5,250 nt of DNA from an uncultured Aliterella sp. (lineage in GTDB: Bacteria; Cyanobacteriota; Cyanobacteriia; Cyanobacteriales; Chroococcidiopsidaceae): positions 1 through 5,250 of the forward strand of contig CAJQOK010000032.1 in NCBI GenBank assembly GCA_905479905.1. The letters are read 5' to 3'. The position numbers and the translations under genes were made by a program. Under the pieces are notes generated by a model. The model searched no databases. It saw only the letters and a list, made by a program, of their open reading frames with translations, and was not told where the DNA came from. Of the stretch, positions 1 through 5,250 are shown piece by piece. Numbering within the stretch: position 1 is the stretch's first letter; each line of letters starts with the position of its first letter.

Positions 1-2106
1 CTCTTTTTTAGCTAAGTGCGCCTGAATATTTTTGAAATCGCGCCATACTGGACGTAACTTTTTTTGAGCAAACAACGGCAATTGGTCGCTAATATGGGGC
101 GATCCTGGTTGAGTTGCATTGCCGTAGCTAGTCAGTGCCATTGCTTTTACAGGATGCGAAAACTCAATAGCTGCAACAAAAGAGTCTCCCGCCACAGGTT
201 GAAAGACTTCGCCTTCTGCGGGAGCAAAGTCTACTACCCGAAAAATCCCCAAGTCTCCAAAACCACCATTAGCAGGCAAATCTACATTGCCATACTTGAG
301 GCGAAAAACATCTCCCCAAGGCACATCCAAAGCCCCATAGGTCTTTTCAACCTTTTCTGCTACAGATTCTAAGGTGGCAACAGCAGTTTGAGAACTAGCT
401 AATCCATCAGGGGTTGTACGCGGCGATTTTTCGCTCCAAGGTTGACTAAATGCTGTATCTAAGTCCATTGCTCGCACCCACGAGGCAAACAATACTGCAC
501 CGCGACTATCGGCATTAGCTTGTCTGTCCCAAGTTTGCAGTACCTTAGCTGCGTGTTTGCCTATTTTATTGCCGTACTTGTTTGCGGCAGGAAGGAGATC
601 ATCTAGTAGGCGATCGCCTAATTCCATGCGTGTAGAATGCTTGTAAGCAACCATCTCGTCAAAGGAAATTTTTTTATCCTCAAATAGCATCTTGGCTGAA
701 CGTTGCGCCCGAAAAGACATAGAACGCGGTGCTATATAAGCTGGATAGTTATTAGCATCAATCGCTGGCGGAAAGGTAGTAGTCCAAGGTGGATCGTTAG
801 CATTTTGCAACCAGCCGCTAGTAGGGTCAACAATGCGTGGTAAGTCGCGGTAGGGATGAATTTTAGTCCACAAAGTTTTTGAGGTGTTCCCCGGAATTAC
901 CTTTTCCCAATCAGCAAAATTTCCTTGCTGGCGTACTGGTACTTGAGCGTTAAATAGGTGCATGATATGCCCGGCGCGATCGGCATACATAACTGTAAAC
1001 ATTGGTAGTTGCAAACGTTGCAGTACAGCTTGAAACTGATGGAAATTTTGCGATCTCGCCATGTCCCACCACTGTTCTAATGTACCCGGTCGATCTAGAC
1101 CGACAACGCGCAAGGCTACAGTTTTATCTGCTGTAAAGACAGCACCATGAACGGAATGCCTAACTACAAGCTCTTTATTACCGAGGGAGCCATTTTTTTG
1201 CTTTACCTTCATAGACAAAGTTTCTGTCTTGAAGGGGCGAACTTTACCGTCGAAAATATAGCCACCATCGGCAAGCTGGAGTTCGTAGGCATCCCAGCCA
1301 TCAAAAGTATTAACGGTATGAGTCCAGCCTAAATTATCGTTAAAAGCGATCGCCAAAACTGGAATCCCAACAAGTGTTGCTCCATAAGCATCGATTCCAG
1401 GGGCGGTTATCTGCGCTTCGTACCACAAAAATAAGTCTGACCAAGGTAGATGAGGATTGGCAAGTAACATAGCATTGCCACTTGCCGAACGTTGGGGAGA
1501 AATAGCCCAGCCATTAGAGCCAGCTTTGGACTGTTTGTAACTTAAACTTGCAACTTGGGTAGGATCGACGATAAAAGTAAAGTTAAGGACTCGTTGCAAG
1601 TGAGCTAATATATCTTCTCCTTTGACTGGTAGTACCACCTCCACCGAGTCATCAATTAGATCGGCGTGTTCTTGAGCGTAAGCATTAATCCCTGAAGCAA
1701 AGGCATCTAAATAGTTGCGAAAAGCTGGGCTTTGGGCAGAATACCAAGTACGCGCGCGTTCGGGTACTCCCATCGTTAAAATCCATTGATCTGATTCTAC
1801 ATACTGCTCTCCCCAATACTCCGCCGCCCGTCCCCTAGCTTGACCGTAAAGACTCAAAAGTAAGTTGCCATGACTTTGCATTTGCGCCCAACCAAATTCT
1901 TTGAACGCACTGGGGATAGTTTGACCGTAGATGTGCGGTACGCCATAGGTGTCCCAAAGTATCTGATTAGATTTAGGGGTACTAAAACTTTGGCTGCCAG
2001 CAATTAAGACAAAAATTAGACTAAATGTAAAAGCTAGAGCCTTAAATAAATAACGCTTGTACCAAGCCAGGAAAAAAATCGACGGCATTTTAGTTTTTTG
2101 ACCCAT
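1..2106 (-). CDS. Penicillin amidase-family acylase, PvdQ/AHL-acylase-like, exported (3' end cut by window edge)
   Basis: This is an open frame of 702 codons with no stop, running off the left edge. Residues about 20-38 form one hydrophobic stretch after a basic segment, fitting a Sec signal peptide or N-terminal anchor, so a periplasmic location is likely. WDTYGVPHI at 51-59 is the usual start of the alpha chain. GSNGW at 196-200 marks the autocatalytic cut, making Ser197 the N-terminal nucleophile of the beta chain. NPHLPW (217-222) puts His219 at beta 23, WTHTV (261-265) puts Val265 at beta 69, and QNAND (434-438) supplies the oxyanion Asn, probably Asn437. A His at beta 23 matches PvdQ and aculeacin acylase; penicillin G acylase has Gln there. 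The end, SYGNATQPGSPH then SDQLPLF and RPVWR, resembles the extreme C-terminus of PvdQ-type enzymes, so little is missing. The family removes acyl chains from amides such as acyl-homoserine lactones, echinocandins or siderophore precursors; the substrate here is unknown. Met1 is chosen because it lies 3 bases after the exbD stop. Met7 is possible, and neither has a clear Shine-Dalgarno. Confidence 0.93.
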   Translation of the reverse strand, partial: MGQKTKMPSIFFLAWYKRYLFKALAFTFSLIFVLIAGSQSFSTPKSNQILWDTYGVPHIYGQTIPSAFKEFGWAQMQSHGNLLLSLYGQARGRAAEYWGEQYVESDQWILTMGVPERARTWYSAQSPAFRNYLDAFASGINAYAQEHADLIDDSVEVVLPVKGEDILAHLQRVLNFTFIVDPTQVASLSYKQSKAGSNGWAISPQRSASGNAMLLANPHLPWSDLFLWYEAQITAPGIDAYGATLVGIPVLAIAFNDNLGWTHTVNTFDGWDAYELQLADGGYIFDGKVRPFKTETLSMKVKQKNGSLGNKELVVRHSVHGAVFTADKTVALRVVGLDRPGTLEQWWDMARSQNFHQFQAVLQRLQLPMFTVMYADRAGHIMHLFNAQVPVRQQGNFADWEKVIPGNTSKTLWTKIHPYRDLPRIVDPTSGWLQNANDPPWTTTFPPAIDANNYPAYIAPRSMSFRAQRSAKMLFEDKKISFDEMVAYKHSTRMELGDRLLDDLLPAANKYGNKIGKHAAKVLQTWDRQANADSRGAVLFASWVRAMDLDTAFSQPWSEKSPRTTPDGLASSQTAVATLESVAEKVEKTYGALDVPWGDVFRLKYGNVDLPANGGFGDLGIFRVVDFAPAEGEVFQPVAGDSFVAAIEFSHPVKAMALTSYGNATQPGSPHISDQLPLFAQKKLRPVWRDFKNIQAHLAKKE

Positions 2107-2109
2107 TAA

Positions 2110-2520
2110 CTACTTCGGCTGAGTCGCAATGCCTAACTTCACTCCTGGCACTGTGCGTAACTCATCCATCACTGTAATTACCTGACCATGTACCACCGCG
2201 CGATCTGCATTGACGATCGCCAGTAATTCCGGCTTATTTCCTTTCAATGCTTTAACTCGCGTTGCTAGTTCACTAACTTCAACTCTTTGGCGATCAAGGG
2301 ACACTTTGCCTTGCTCGTCAATGGTCACCGTCAACTTACTTGGCGTTTGATTTTGCTGGGTAGCGGTCTTCGCACTTGGTAGATTTACAGGTAGACCCTC
2401 CGAACGAGTTAAAAGCAGGCTGGCTAAGATAAAAAATGTCAAAATCGCAAAAACAACATCAATCATCGGAGTAAGGTTAATCTCTGGCAGAGAATCGTTA
2501 TCGTCATTAGGCACATTCAT
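2110..2520 (-). CDS. exbD: ExbD/TolR-family biopolymer transport protein
   Basis: This small motor subunit of the TonB-energising complex is 136 residues long, normal for ExbD (about 130-145). A short cytosolic head leads into LPEINLTPMIDVVFAILTFF at 11-30. That is the family signature, with Asp21 at the place of the essential membrane Asp (Asp25 of E. coli ExbD) that carries protons. One membrane helix spans about 19-38, and a periplasmic domain follows from about 60 to 132. The start ATG shares its A with the exbB stop (TAATG), and GGGGAG lies 6 bases upstream, so translational coupling is likely. The acylase follows 3 bases after the stop. TolR is a close relative, but the adjacent tonB favours ExbD. 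The product would sit in the inner membrane with ExbB. Confidence 0.95.
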   Translation of the reverse strand: MNVPNDDNDSLPEINLTPMIDVVFAILTFFILASLLLTRSEGLPVNLPSAKTATQQNQTPSKLTVTIDEQGKVSLDRQRVEVSELATRVKALKGNKPELLAIVNADRAVVHGQVITVMDELRTVPGVKLGIATQPK

Positions 2521-3188
2521 TACTTTCTCCCCTGTCCCAAACTTTTTATTCCTACATCTATTTGTCGATCTTCGTACCGAAACAAGTGCAATACCTCTAG
2601 CTGGTTGCCGTACTCGTGAATCAAAGCTAACTGTCGCTTATACAAACCTCGGAATGCGCCGTAAAAAAGGAGGGTTACAAAAGCAACTACCATGCCAGAG
2701 GCTGTAGAAACCAAGGCTTCGGAGATACCCGCCGTTACTTGTCCAACTCCTTCACCACCTGTATTACCAATACTGAGATTAGCGAAGGTGCGAATTAAAC
2801 CCAAAACCGTACCTAATAAGCCAAGTAAAGGAGAGCCTGTAATGATTGTGGAAAAAACCGTATTAAATCGCTGTAGTATCGGCAATTCTGCCTGCGTTGC
2901 CCCTTCTAGAGCAAGGCGAAAGGCTTGGGGAGGAGCATAATCTAGCTCTAGGGCTTCTAAAAAAATGCGAACAATAGGCAAATCGCCATTTTGTCGCAGC
3001 TTGGATAAAACAATCTCTGAACCATCGCGGTAGGCAGCTAATACATCGCGCACTACACGACGTTGCCGTTGGTTGATCTTGTACCAAAACAAACAGCGTT
3101 CAATAATTAGCGCGATCGCCATCAACGAAAATGCCAACAGGGGATACATGACAATCCCTCCGGCAACAAATATTTCACTTATGCCCAT
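2520..3188 (-). CDS. exbB: ExbB/MotA/TolQ-family proton channel protein
   Basis: This is the channel-forming subunit of the ExbB-ExbD motor, 222 residues, within the usual range. Three membrane segments are visible: about 9-34; about 108-136, containing GSPLLGLLGTVLGLIRTF; and about 153-182, containing GISEALVSTASGMVVAF. This is the typical MotA_ExbB domain arrangement, with a long cytosolic loop between helices 1 and 2. Thr127, Glu157 and Thr162 sit where E. coli ExbB has Thr148, Glu176 and Thr181, the polar residues linked to proton passage. It is the first gene of the leftward operon and faces tonB across a 223-base divergent promoter region. The ribosome binding site is weak, with AGGG lying rather far upstream of the ATG. 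TolQ is the alternative name for such proteins, but the tonB neighbour argues for ExbB. Confidence 0.95.
   Translation of the reverse strand: MGISEIFVAGGIVMYPLLAFSLMAIALIIERCLFWYKINQRQRRVVRDVLAAYRDGSEIVLSKLRQNGDLPIVRIFLEALELDYAPPQAFRLALEGATQAELPILQRFNTVFSTIITGSPLLGLLGTVLGLIRTFANLSIGNTGGEGVGQVTAGISEALVSTASGMVVAFVTLLFYGAFRGLYKRQLALIHEYGNQLEVLHLFRYEDRQIDVGIKSLGQGRK
2527..2532 (-). promoter_or_regulatory. exbD ribosome binding site
   Basis: GGGGAG on the minus strand lies 6 bases before the exbD ATG and inside the last codons of exbB. It confirms the start at 2520 and the tight coupling of the two motor subunits. Confidence 0.7.
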
Positions 3189-3246
3189 AACATATCTCTA
3201 GCCCTATTCTTAACCGATGGTCAGCCTACTGGATGACTTTACAAAC

Positions 3247-3261
3247 TGATAATGCTTCTCA
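3247..3261. promoter_or_regulatory. Fur-box-like site 1, at the predicted exbB start
   Basis: TGATAATGCTTCTCA matches the 7-1-7 Fur consensus TGATAATNATTATCA at 12 of 14 scored positions, with the whole left half perfect. It covers the predicted transcription start of the exbB operon, so binding of iron-loaded Fur would block initiation. TonB/ExbB systems are commonly Fur-controlled, but AT-rich DNA can give such matches by chance. Confidence 0.45.
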
Positions 3262-3265
3262 AGTG

Positions 3266-3298
3266 AGATTAAGTTAAATGAGAATTAATGTCAAGCAA
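3266..3298 (-). promoter_or_regulatory. Predicted promoter of the exbB-exbD-acylase operon
   Basis: Read on the minus strand, TTGACA (3294-3289) is a perfect -35 box. It is followed by 17 bases and TAATCT (3271-3266), which fits the TAnnnT form common for cyanobacterial -10 boxes. Transcription would start near 3259, giving a leader of about 70 bases. The extended -35 block TTGCTTGAC (3298-3290) is identical to that of the opposing tonB promoter, with the same spacing to the -10, which strengthens both calls. Confidence 0.55.
3279..3293. promoter_or_regulatory. Fur-box-like site 2, overlapping the exbB -35 box
   Basis: TGAGAATTAATGTCA matches the 7-1-7 Fur consensus at 11 of 14 scored positions and overlaps the exbB -35 box (3289-3294). 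It is 32 bases from site 1, close to three helical turns, so both would lie on the same DNA face. The tonB promoter is about 55 bases away, so direct control of tonB is less certain. Confidence 0.38.
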
Positions 3299-3308
3299 TT
3301 TGATTGCT
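3294..3308. promoter_or_regulatory. Small inverted repeat between the divergent promoters
   Basis: AGCAAT and ATTGCT form perfect 6-base arms around TTG. The centre (3301) is about 42 bases upstream of the predicted exbB start, the usual distance for an activator site touching the -35 region. No known regulator motif is recognised, and chance is a real possibility. Confidence 0.25.
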
Positions 3309-3343
3309 AGTTTGCAAGAAAAGCTACAAATATATATTTCGTT

Positions 3344-3376
3344 TTGCTTGACTTTTGCTCTATTACGTTTTAATGT
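3344..3376 (+). promoter_or_regulatory. Predicted tonB promoter
   Basis: TTGCTTGAC at 3344-3352 contains the -35 box TTGACT (3348-3353). After 17 bases comes TAATGT (3371-3376), again of TAnnnT form. A start near 3383 would leave a leader of about 29 bases before the ATG. The arrangement mirrors the exbB promoter on the other strand. An AT-rich TATATATTT at 3331-3339 is a rival -10 region but lacks an equally good -35 partner. Confidence 0.5.
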
Positions 3377-3411
3377 TTAGCTCAATTAGTGCAAAAGAAT
3401 AGCAATAGAGT

Positions 3412-5091
3412 ATGGGCTTTTCTAACATAGCTGCCCAACAGAGAGAAAAAGCCGCCGAGACTCTCAAGTCTTCTCTGGCTCTCGGTCTGATTGGCTCGGT
3501 AGGGTTACATATTGGAGTATTAGGGTTTTGTATTAGCAATTTTTTGGACAAAGTAAGCCCATTGAAAGATAAGCCAATGGAATTGACCCTAATTGAACCA
3601 CCCACTTTAGAAATAGAAAAACCCGTTGCGGAAACTCAAAAAAAATCGTCGCCTAGCTCTAGCAGTAACGAAACCCCAAGAGTGGTGTCTGTACCTTCAT
3701 CTATAGCTATCGCACCATCTTCACCATCGGTTGTTGCTCAAAAACCGCCTAAACCCTTAACAAATATTCCAAAAAAGCAAGTTGTTGAGAACTCAAAGAC
3801 ACTACTTCCACAGCAAAAAGCAATCCAAACTCCCAAAGAAATTACCAGATCCCAGCCAGCACCAGTTGCAAAGATAACTACACCCTCAAAGATTGCTACA
3901 GTGCCAAAACCTGTTATTACATCTCCGTCAGTTGTAGCAGTTAGTCCGAAACCAATACCAACTTCAATAGCTCCAGATCGGCAGCAAAGCAATCAAGAAT
4001 TACGAAGTTTACTTGCAAGTACCAGAAATACACAGCAAAAACCAAATAATACCGATGCAGGAAGTAATGTTAGTAGCTTAAGCGATCGCTTAACTAGCAG
4101 TCCTAATGGTTTACAGAATCAAAACGGAAATGGTGCGGTAGATAGCACAGCTAAAGGTAGTGGCATAGCTGGGGGTTCTAGCAGTGGTACAGGTAGCACT
4201 CCTAATAAAACAGGTGGTAGTTCTAACGTTGGTACAGGCGGCGCAAATAGTTCTGCAAGCGGCTCTAGAATTGGGAGAGGAAATAACCCCAGTAATAGTA
4301 CGGCAAGCGGCTCTAGAATTGGTACGAATAACAGAAGTGGCTCAAATGTAGCTACAGGAGCGCAGAATGTTAGACCAAGAAATGCCCAGCCAGGATCTAG
4401 TAGCAATGCAAATGCTAGTTCCGGTGGTTTAGCTTGTCGCACTTGTAGCAAGCCAAAGTATCCAGATAAAGCACGGCGGCGAGGATTGGAAGGTAAAGCA
4501 GAAATTAACGTTGATGTTGATGGCAAAGGAAATGTAACTAAAGTACGCCTAGCACGTTCTAGCGGTCACTCCGAACTAGATAAAGCAGCCTTAGAAGAAG
4601 CAAGTCGTTGGAAATTTAAGACTCCAAACGGGGGAAAACGCAGCGTTTCTGCTAAAGTAGACTTTGCAATTGAGGGGTCAGAGCGATCGCGCAAACTCCG
4701 AGAACGCCGCAAACGCCGACCCGCCCAGTCAAGACGCGCACCGATAGAAAACGCCCGCTCCAATCCAGCTACGGAGACAACAAACACACCTACACCAACT
4801 CGCAGAATTAGACAGAGACAGCAAAACTCAAGTCCATCGCCTCGTCGCCCTCAAACAGCCGCCTCTCGGCGCGTAGATACCTTACCACCACGTCGATCGG
4901 AAGATGCCGCCCTGCCTCGTCGGCGCGCAAGAGCCTCAACAAGGCGATCGCCACAGCAAGCTCCCACTACTAATCAAAGGGCGCTCGGTCAATCTCTACG
5001 CCGTCAGCGCCAAAGCTCTAGCCAGACTAGACTGCGGCAGTCCTTACGCCAATTCAAACAGTCTCAACCAACAGATAATCCTAACGATTAG
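3412..5091 (+). CDS. tonB: TonB-like energy transducer with long spacer and Arg-rich C-terminal extension
   Basis: The product has 559 residues, more than twice E. coli TonB (239). A 20-residue cytosolic head is followed by one membrane helix, about 21-45. It carries SVGLH, the S-x3-H motif (Ser29, His33) through which TonB couples to ExbB/Exb[10 protein letters not shown] at 56-64 follows as in other TonBs. A Pro/Lys-rich stretch (about 60-190) and a Gly/Ser/Asn-rich stretch (about 210-340) form a long spacer to cross the periplasm. The TonB C-terminal domain covers about 341-421, with YP at 350-351, a [13 protein letters not shown] strand-turn, and [20 protein letters not shown]. It would bind TonB boxes of outer-membrane receptors. 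Cys342 and Cys345 form a CxxC just before the domain. Most TonBs stop near the end of this domain; here a tail from 424 to 559 follows, with about 33 Arg. The ATG fits the helix position, but the Shine-Dalgarno is weak. A role in wall or septum structure, as reported for one Anabaena TonB-like protein, is an alternative to nutrient uptake. Confidence 0.92.
   Translation: MGFSNIAAQQREKAAETLKSSLALGLIGSVGLHIGVLGFCISNFLDKVSPLKDKPMELTLIEPPTLEIEKPVAETQKKSSPSSSSNETPRVVSVPSSIAIAPSSPSVVAQKPPKPLTNIPKKQVVENSKTLLPQQKAIQTPKEITRSQPAPVAKITTPSKIATVPKPVITSPSVVAVSPKPIPTSIAPDRQQSNQELRSLLASTRNTQQKPNNTDAGSNVSSLSDRLTSSPNGLQNQNGNGAVDSTAKGSGIAGGSSSGTGSTPNKTGGSSNVGTGGANSSASGSRIGRGNNPSNSTASGSRIGTNNRSGSNVATGAQNVRPRNAQPGSSSNANASSGGLACRTCSKPKYPDKARRRGLEGKAEINVDVDGKGNVTKVRLARSSGHSELDKAALEEASRWKFKTPNGGKRSVSAKVDFAIEGSERSRKLRERRKRRPAQSRRAPIENARSNPATETTNTPTPTRRIRQRQQNSSPSPRRPQTAASRRVDTLPPRRSEDAALPRRRARASTRRSPQQAPTTNQRALGQSLRRQRQSSSQTRLRQSLRQFKQSQPTDNPND
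4255..4322 (+). repeat. Two exact 20-base direct repeats inside the tonB spacer
   Basis: The same 20 bases, GCAAGCGGCTCTAGAATTGG, occur at 4255-4274 and 4303-4322, offset by 48 bases (16 codons). In frame they encode ASGSRIG at residues 282-288 and 298-304. The in-frame identity suggests a recent duplication that lengthened the Gly/Ser-rich spacer. Confidence 0.85.
4678..5088 (+). other. Arg/Gln/Pro/Ser-rich C-terminal tail of TonB
   Basis: This is the part of tonB that lies beyond the recognisable C-terminal domain, roughly residues 423-559. It is low-complexity and strongly basic: about 33 Arg and 3 Lys against 9 acidic residues, with repeated RR pairs separated by Pro, Ser, Gln and Thr. 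No domain is recognised and it is probably disordered. Composition changes too: bases 4681-4740 are 40/60 G+C, whereas 4021-4080 in the spacer are 21/60, and Arg codons here are often CGC. Two of the window's six HIP1 octamers fall inside it. If the TonB domain is periplasmic, this tail is too, where it might bind anionic polymers such as lipopolysaccharide or wall polysaccharide; that is inference. Confidence 0.75.
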
Positions 5092-5200
5092 TGGCGTTGC
5101 TGAAATTGTAAAAAAATGTTTGCATCCCGACTAGCAGAGCAAAACTTTTTTTGACAATTAAACCATAAAGAACATTAACTGCAAAATTAACAGGACTGCG
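5092..5200. other. Spacer between tonB and the right-edge ORF
   Basis: No convincing gene is seen on either strand in these 109 bases. They hold the AT-rich hairpin (5110-5152), a TTGACA (5151-5156), and the GGCGTTGCTGAAAT start one base after the tonB stop, which could mark an insertion-sequence end. No matching inverted end is visible because the window stops too soon. Confidence 0.5.
5110..5152. terminator. Weak AT-rich hairpin with flanking A and T tracts, possible tonB terminator
   Basis: Seven A (5110-5116) followed by TGTTTGC (5117-5123) can pair with GCAAAAC (5139-5145) and seven T (5146-5152): 12 of 14 positions are complementary, with a 15-base loop. It begins 19 bases after the tonB stop. 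The symmetric tracts would suit a two-way terminator, but the only G-C-containing core is TTTGC/GCAAA, so stability is low. Confidence 0.35.
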
Positions 5201-5250
5201 ATGGCGAGAATGCTCGATTTGGGAAATATTTTTGAGTTGGTCAATGATAG
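5201..5250 (+). CDS. Possible start of an unidentified ORF, cut by the right edge
   Basis: An ATG at 5201 opens a frame without stops to the end of the window, beginning [20 protein letters not shown] at 5192-5195 gives a fair ribosome binding site with 5 bases of spacing. A TTGACA lies at 5151-5156, without a convincing -10. Sixteen residues are too few to name a family. A transposase is conceivable because the stretch after tonB begins GGCGTTGCTGAAAT, which recalls some insertion-sequence ends, but this is a loose impression. Confidence 0.4.
   Translation, partial: MARMLDLGNIFELVND

Larger units (their letters stand above)
610..4951. repeat. HIP1 octamers GCGATCGC (six dispersed copies)
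   Basis: The span is only the outer limits. The copies are at 610-617 and 1346-1353 (acylase), 3112-3119 (exbB), and 4082-4089, 4683-4690 and 4944-4951 (tonB). All lie in coding sequence. Six in 5.25 kb is far above chance (about 0.08 for an 8-mer at equal base frequencies) and is the main sign of a cyanobacterial host. Confidence 0.9.

Noticed and set aside
64..372. Plus-strand open frame of 102 codons
   Set aside because: It lies wholly antisense to the acylase, whose frame is unbroken and carries clear family motifs here (GNATQPGSPH region). The plus-strand product looks like no known protein.
1147..1332. Plus-strand open frame of 61 codons
   Set aside because: It is antisense to the acylase beta chain, with no ribosome site or recognisable product.
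2692..3087. Open frames on both strands within exbB
   Set aside because: They overlap a clear ExbB coding frame and have biased, non-protein-like composition.
2110..3188. TolQ-TolR rather than ExbB-ExbD
   Set aside because: The families are close, but a divergent tonB and no tolA, tolB or pal nearby favour ExbB-ExbD.
3363..4787. Minus-strand open frames opposite tonB (3363-3605, 3738-3992, 4119-4526, 4566-4787)
   Set aside because: They mirror the repetitive Pro- and Gly/Ser-rich tonB codons, which gives Leu- or Gly-rich antisense products; no start signals or motifs support them.
4678..5088. A frameshift creating the Arg-rich tail
   Set aside because: No other frame in this stretch continues or ends the TonB domain more naturally, and the tail has an even, patterned RR-Pro/Ser composition, so it looks like real coding sequence.
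4904..5134. Plus-strand 76-codon frame overlapping the tonB tail
   Set aside because: It lies in another frame inside the Arg-rich tail and has no ribosome site. The tonB frame is continuous from its membrane helix through this region, so I see no need for a frameshift.
1..5250. CRISPR array, tRNA or rRNA genes
   Set aside because: No regularly spaced repeats, cloverleaf-like segments or rRNA-like stretches were seen; nearly all the sequence is accounted for by protein genes.

Overview
The window looks cyanobacterial. The palindrome GCGATCGC (HIP1, the hallmark over-represented octamer of many cyanobacterial genomes) occurs six times in 5.25 kb, base composition is moderately AT-rich, and the TonB protein has the very long spacer expected for a Gram-negative cell with a thick peptidoglycan layer. 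The genus cannot be read from the sequence alone.

Layout: a leftward cluster occupies 1-3188 and reads, in transcription order, exbB (3188-2520), exbD (2520-2110) and a penicillin-amidase-family N-terminal-nucleophile acylase (from 2106, running off the left edge, probably lacking only a few C-terminal residues). The three genes are packed as one operon: a one-base TAATG overlap between exbB and exbD, then a 3-base gap before the acylase. A 223-base divergent intergenic region (3189-3411) separates this operon from a rightward gene for an unusually long TonB-like energy transducer (3412-5091). Downstream is about 110 bases without a gene, holding a weak AT-rich hairpin, then a possible start of another rightward ORF at 5201 cut by the window edge.

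How the genes fit together: ExbB and ExbD form the proton-driven motor of the inner membrane. TonB carries the energy across the periplasm to outer-membrane receptors, typically for ferric siderophores or cobalamin. The third operon gene encodes an exported acylase whose readable active-site positions match the PvdQ / aculeacin-acylase / AHL-acylase branch. PvdQ removes a fatty acyl chain from a pyoverdine precursor in the periplasm, so co-transcription with a TonB motor suggests a job in siderophore maturation or use rather than, or as well as, quorum quenching. This is inference.

The intergenic region contains two mirror-image promoters sharing an identical 9-base -35 block and the same 17-base spacing. 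Two Fur-box-like 15-mers lie on the exbB promoter, which would fit iron control. The second oddity is an Arg-rich tail of about 136 residues after the TonB C-terminal domain, where that family usually ends; it coincides with a sharp rise in GC content.
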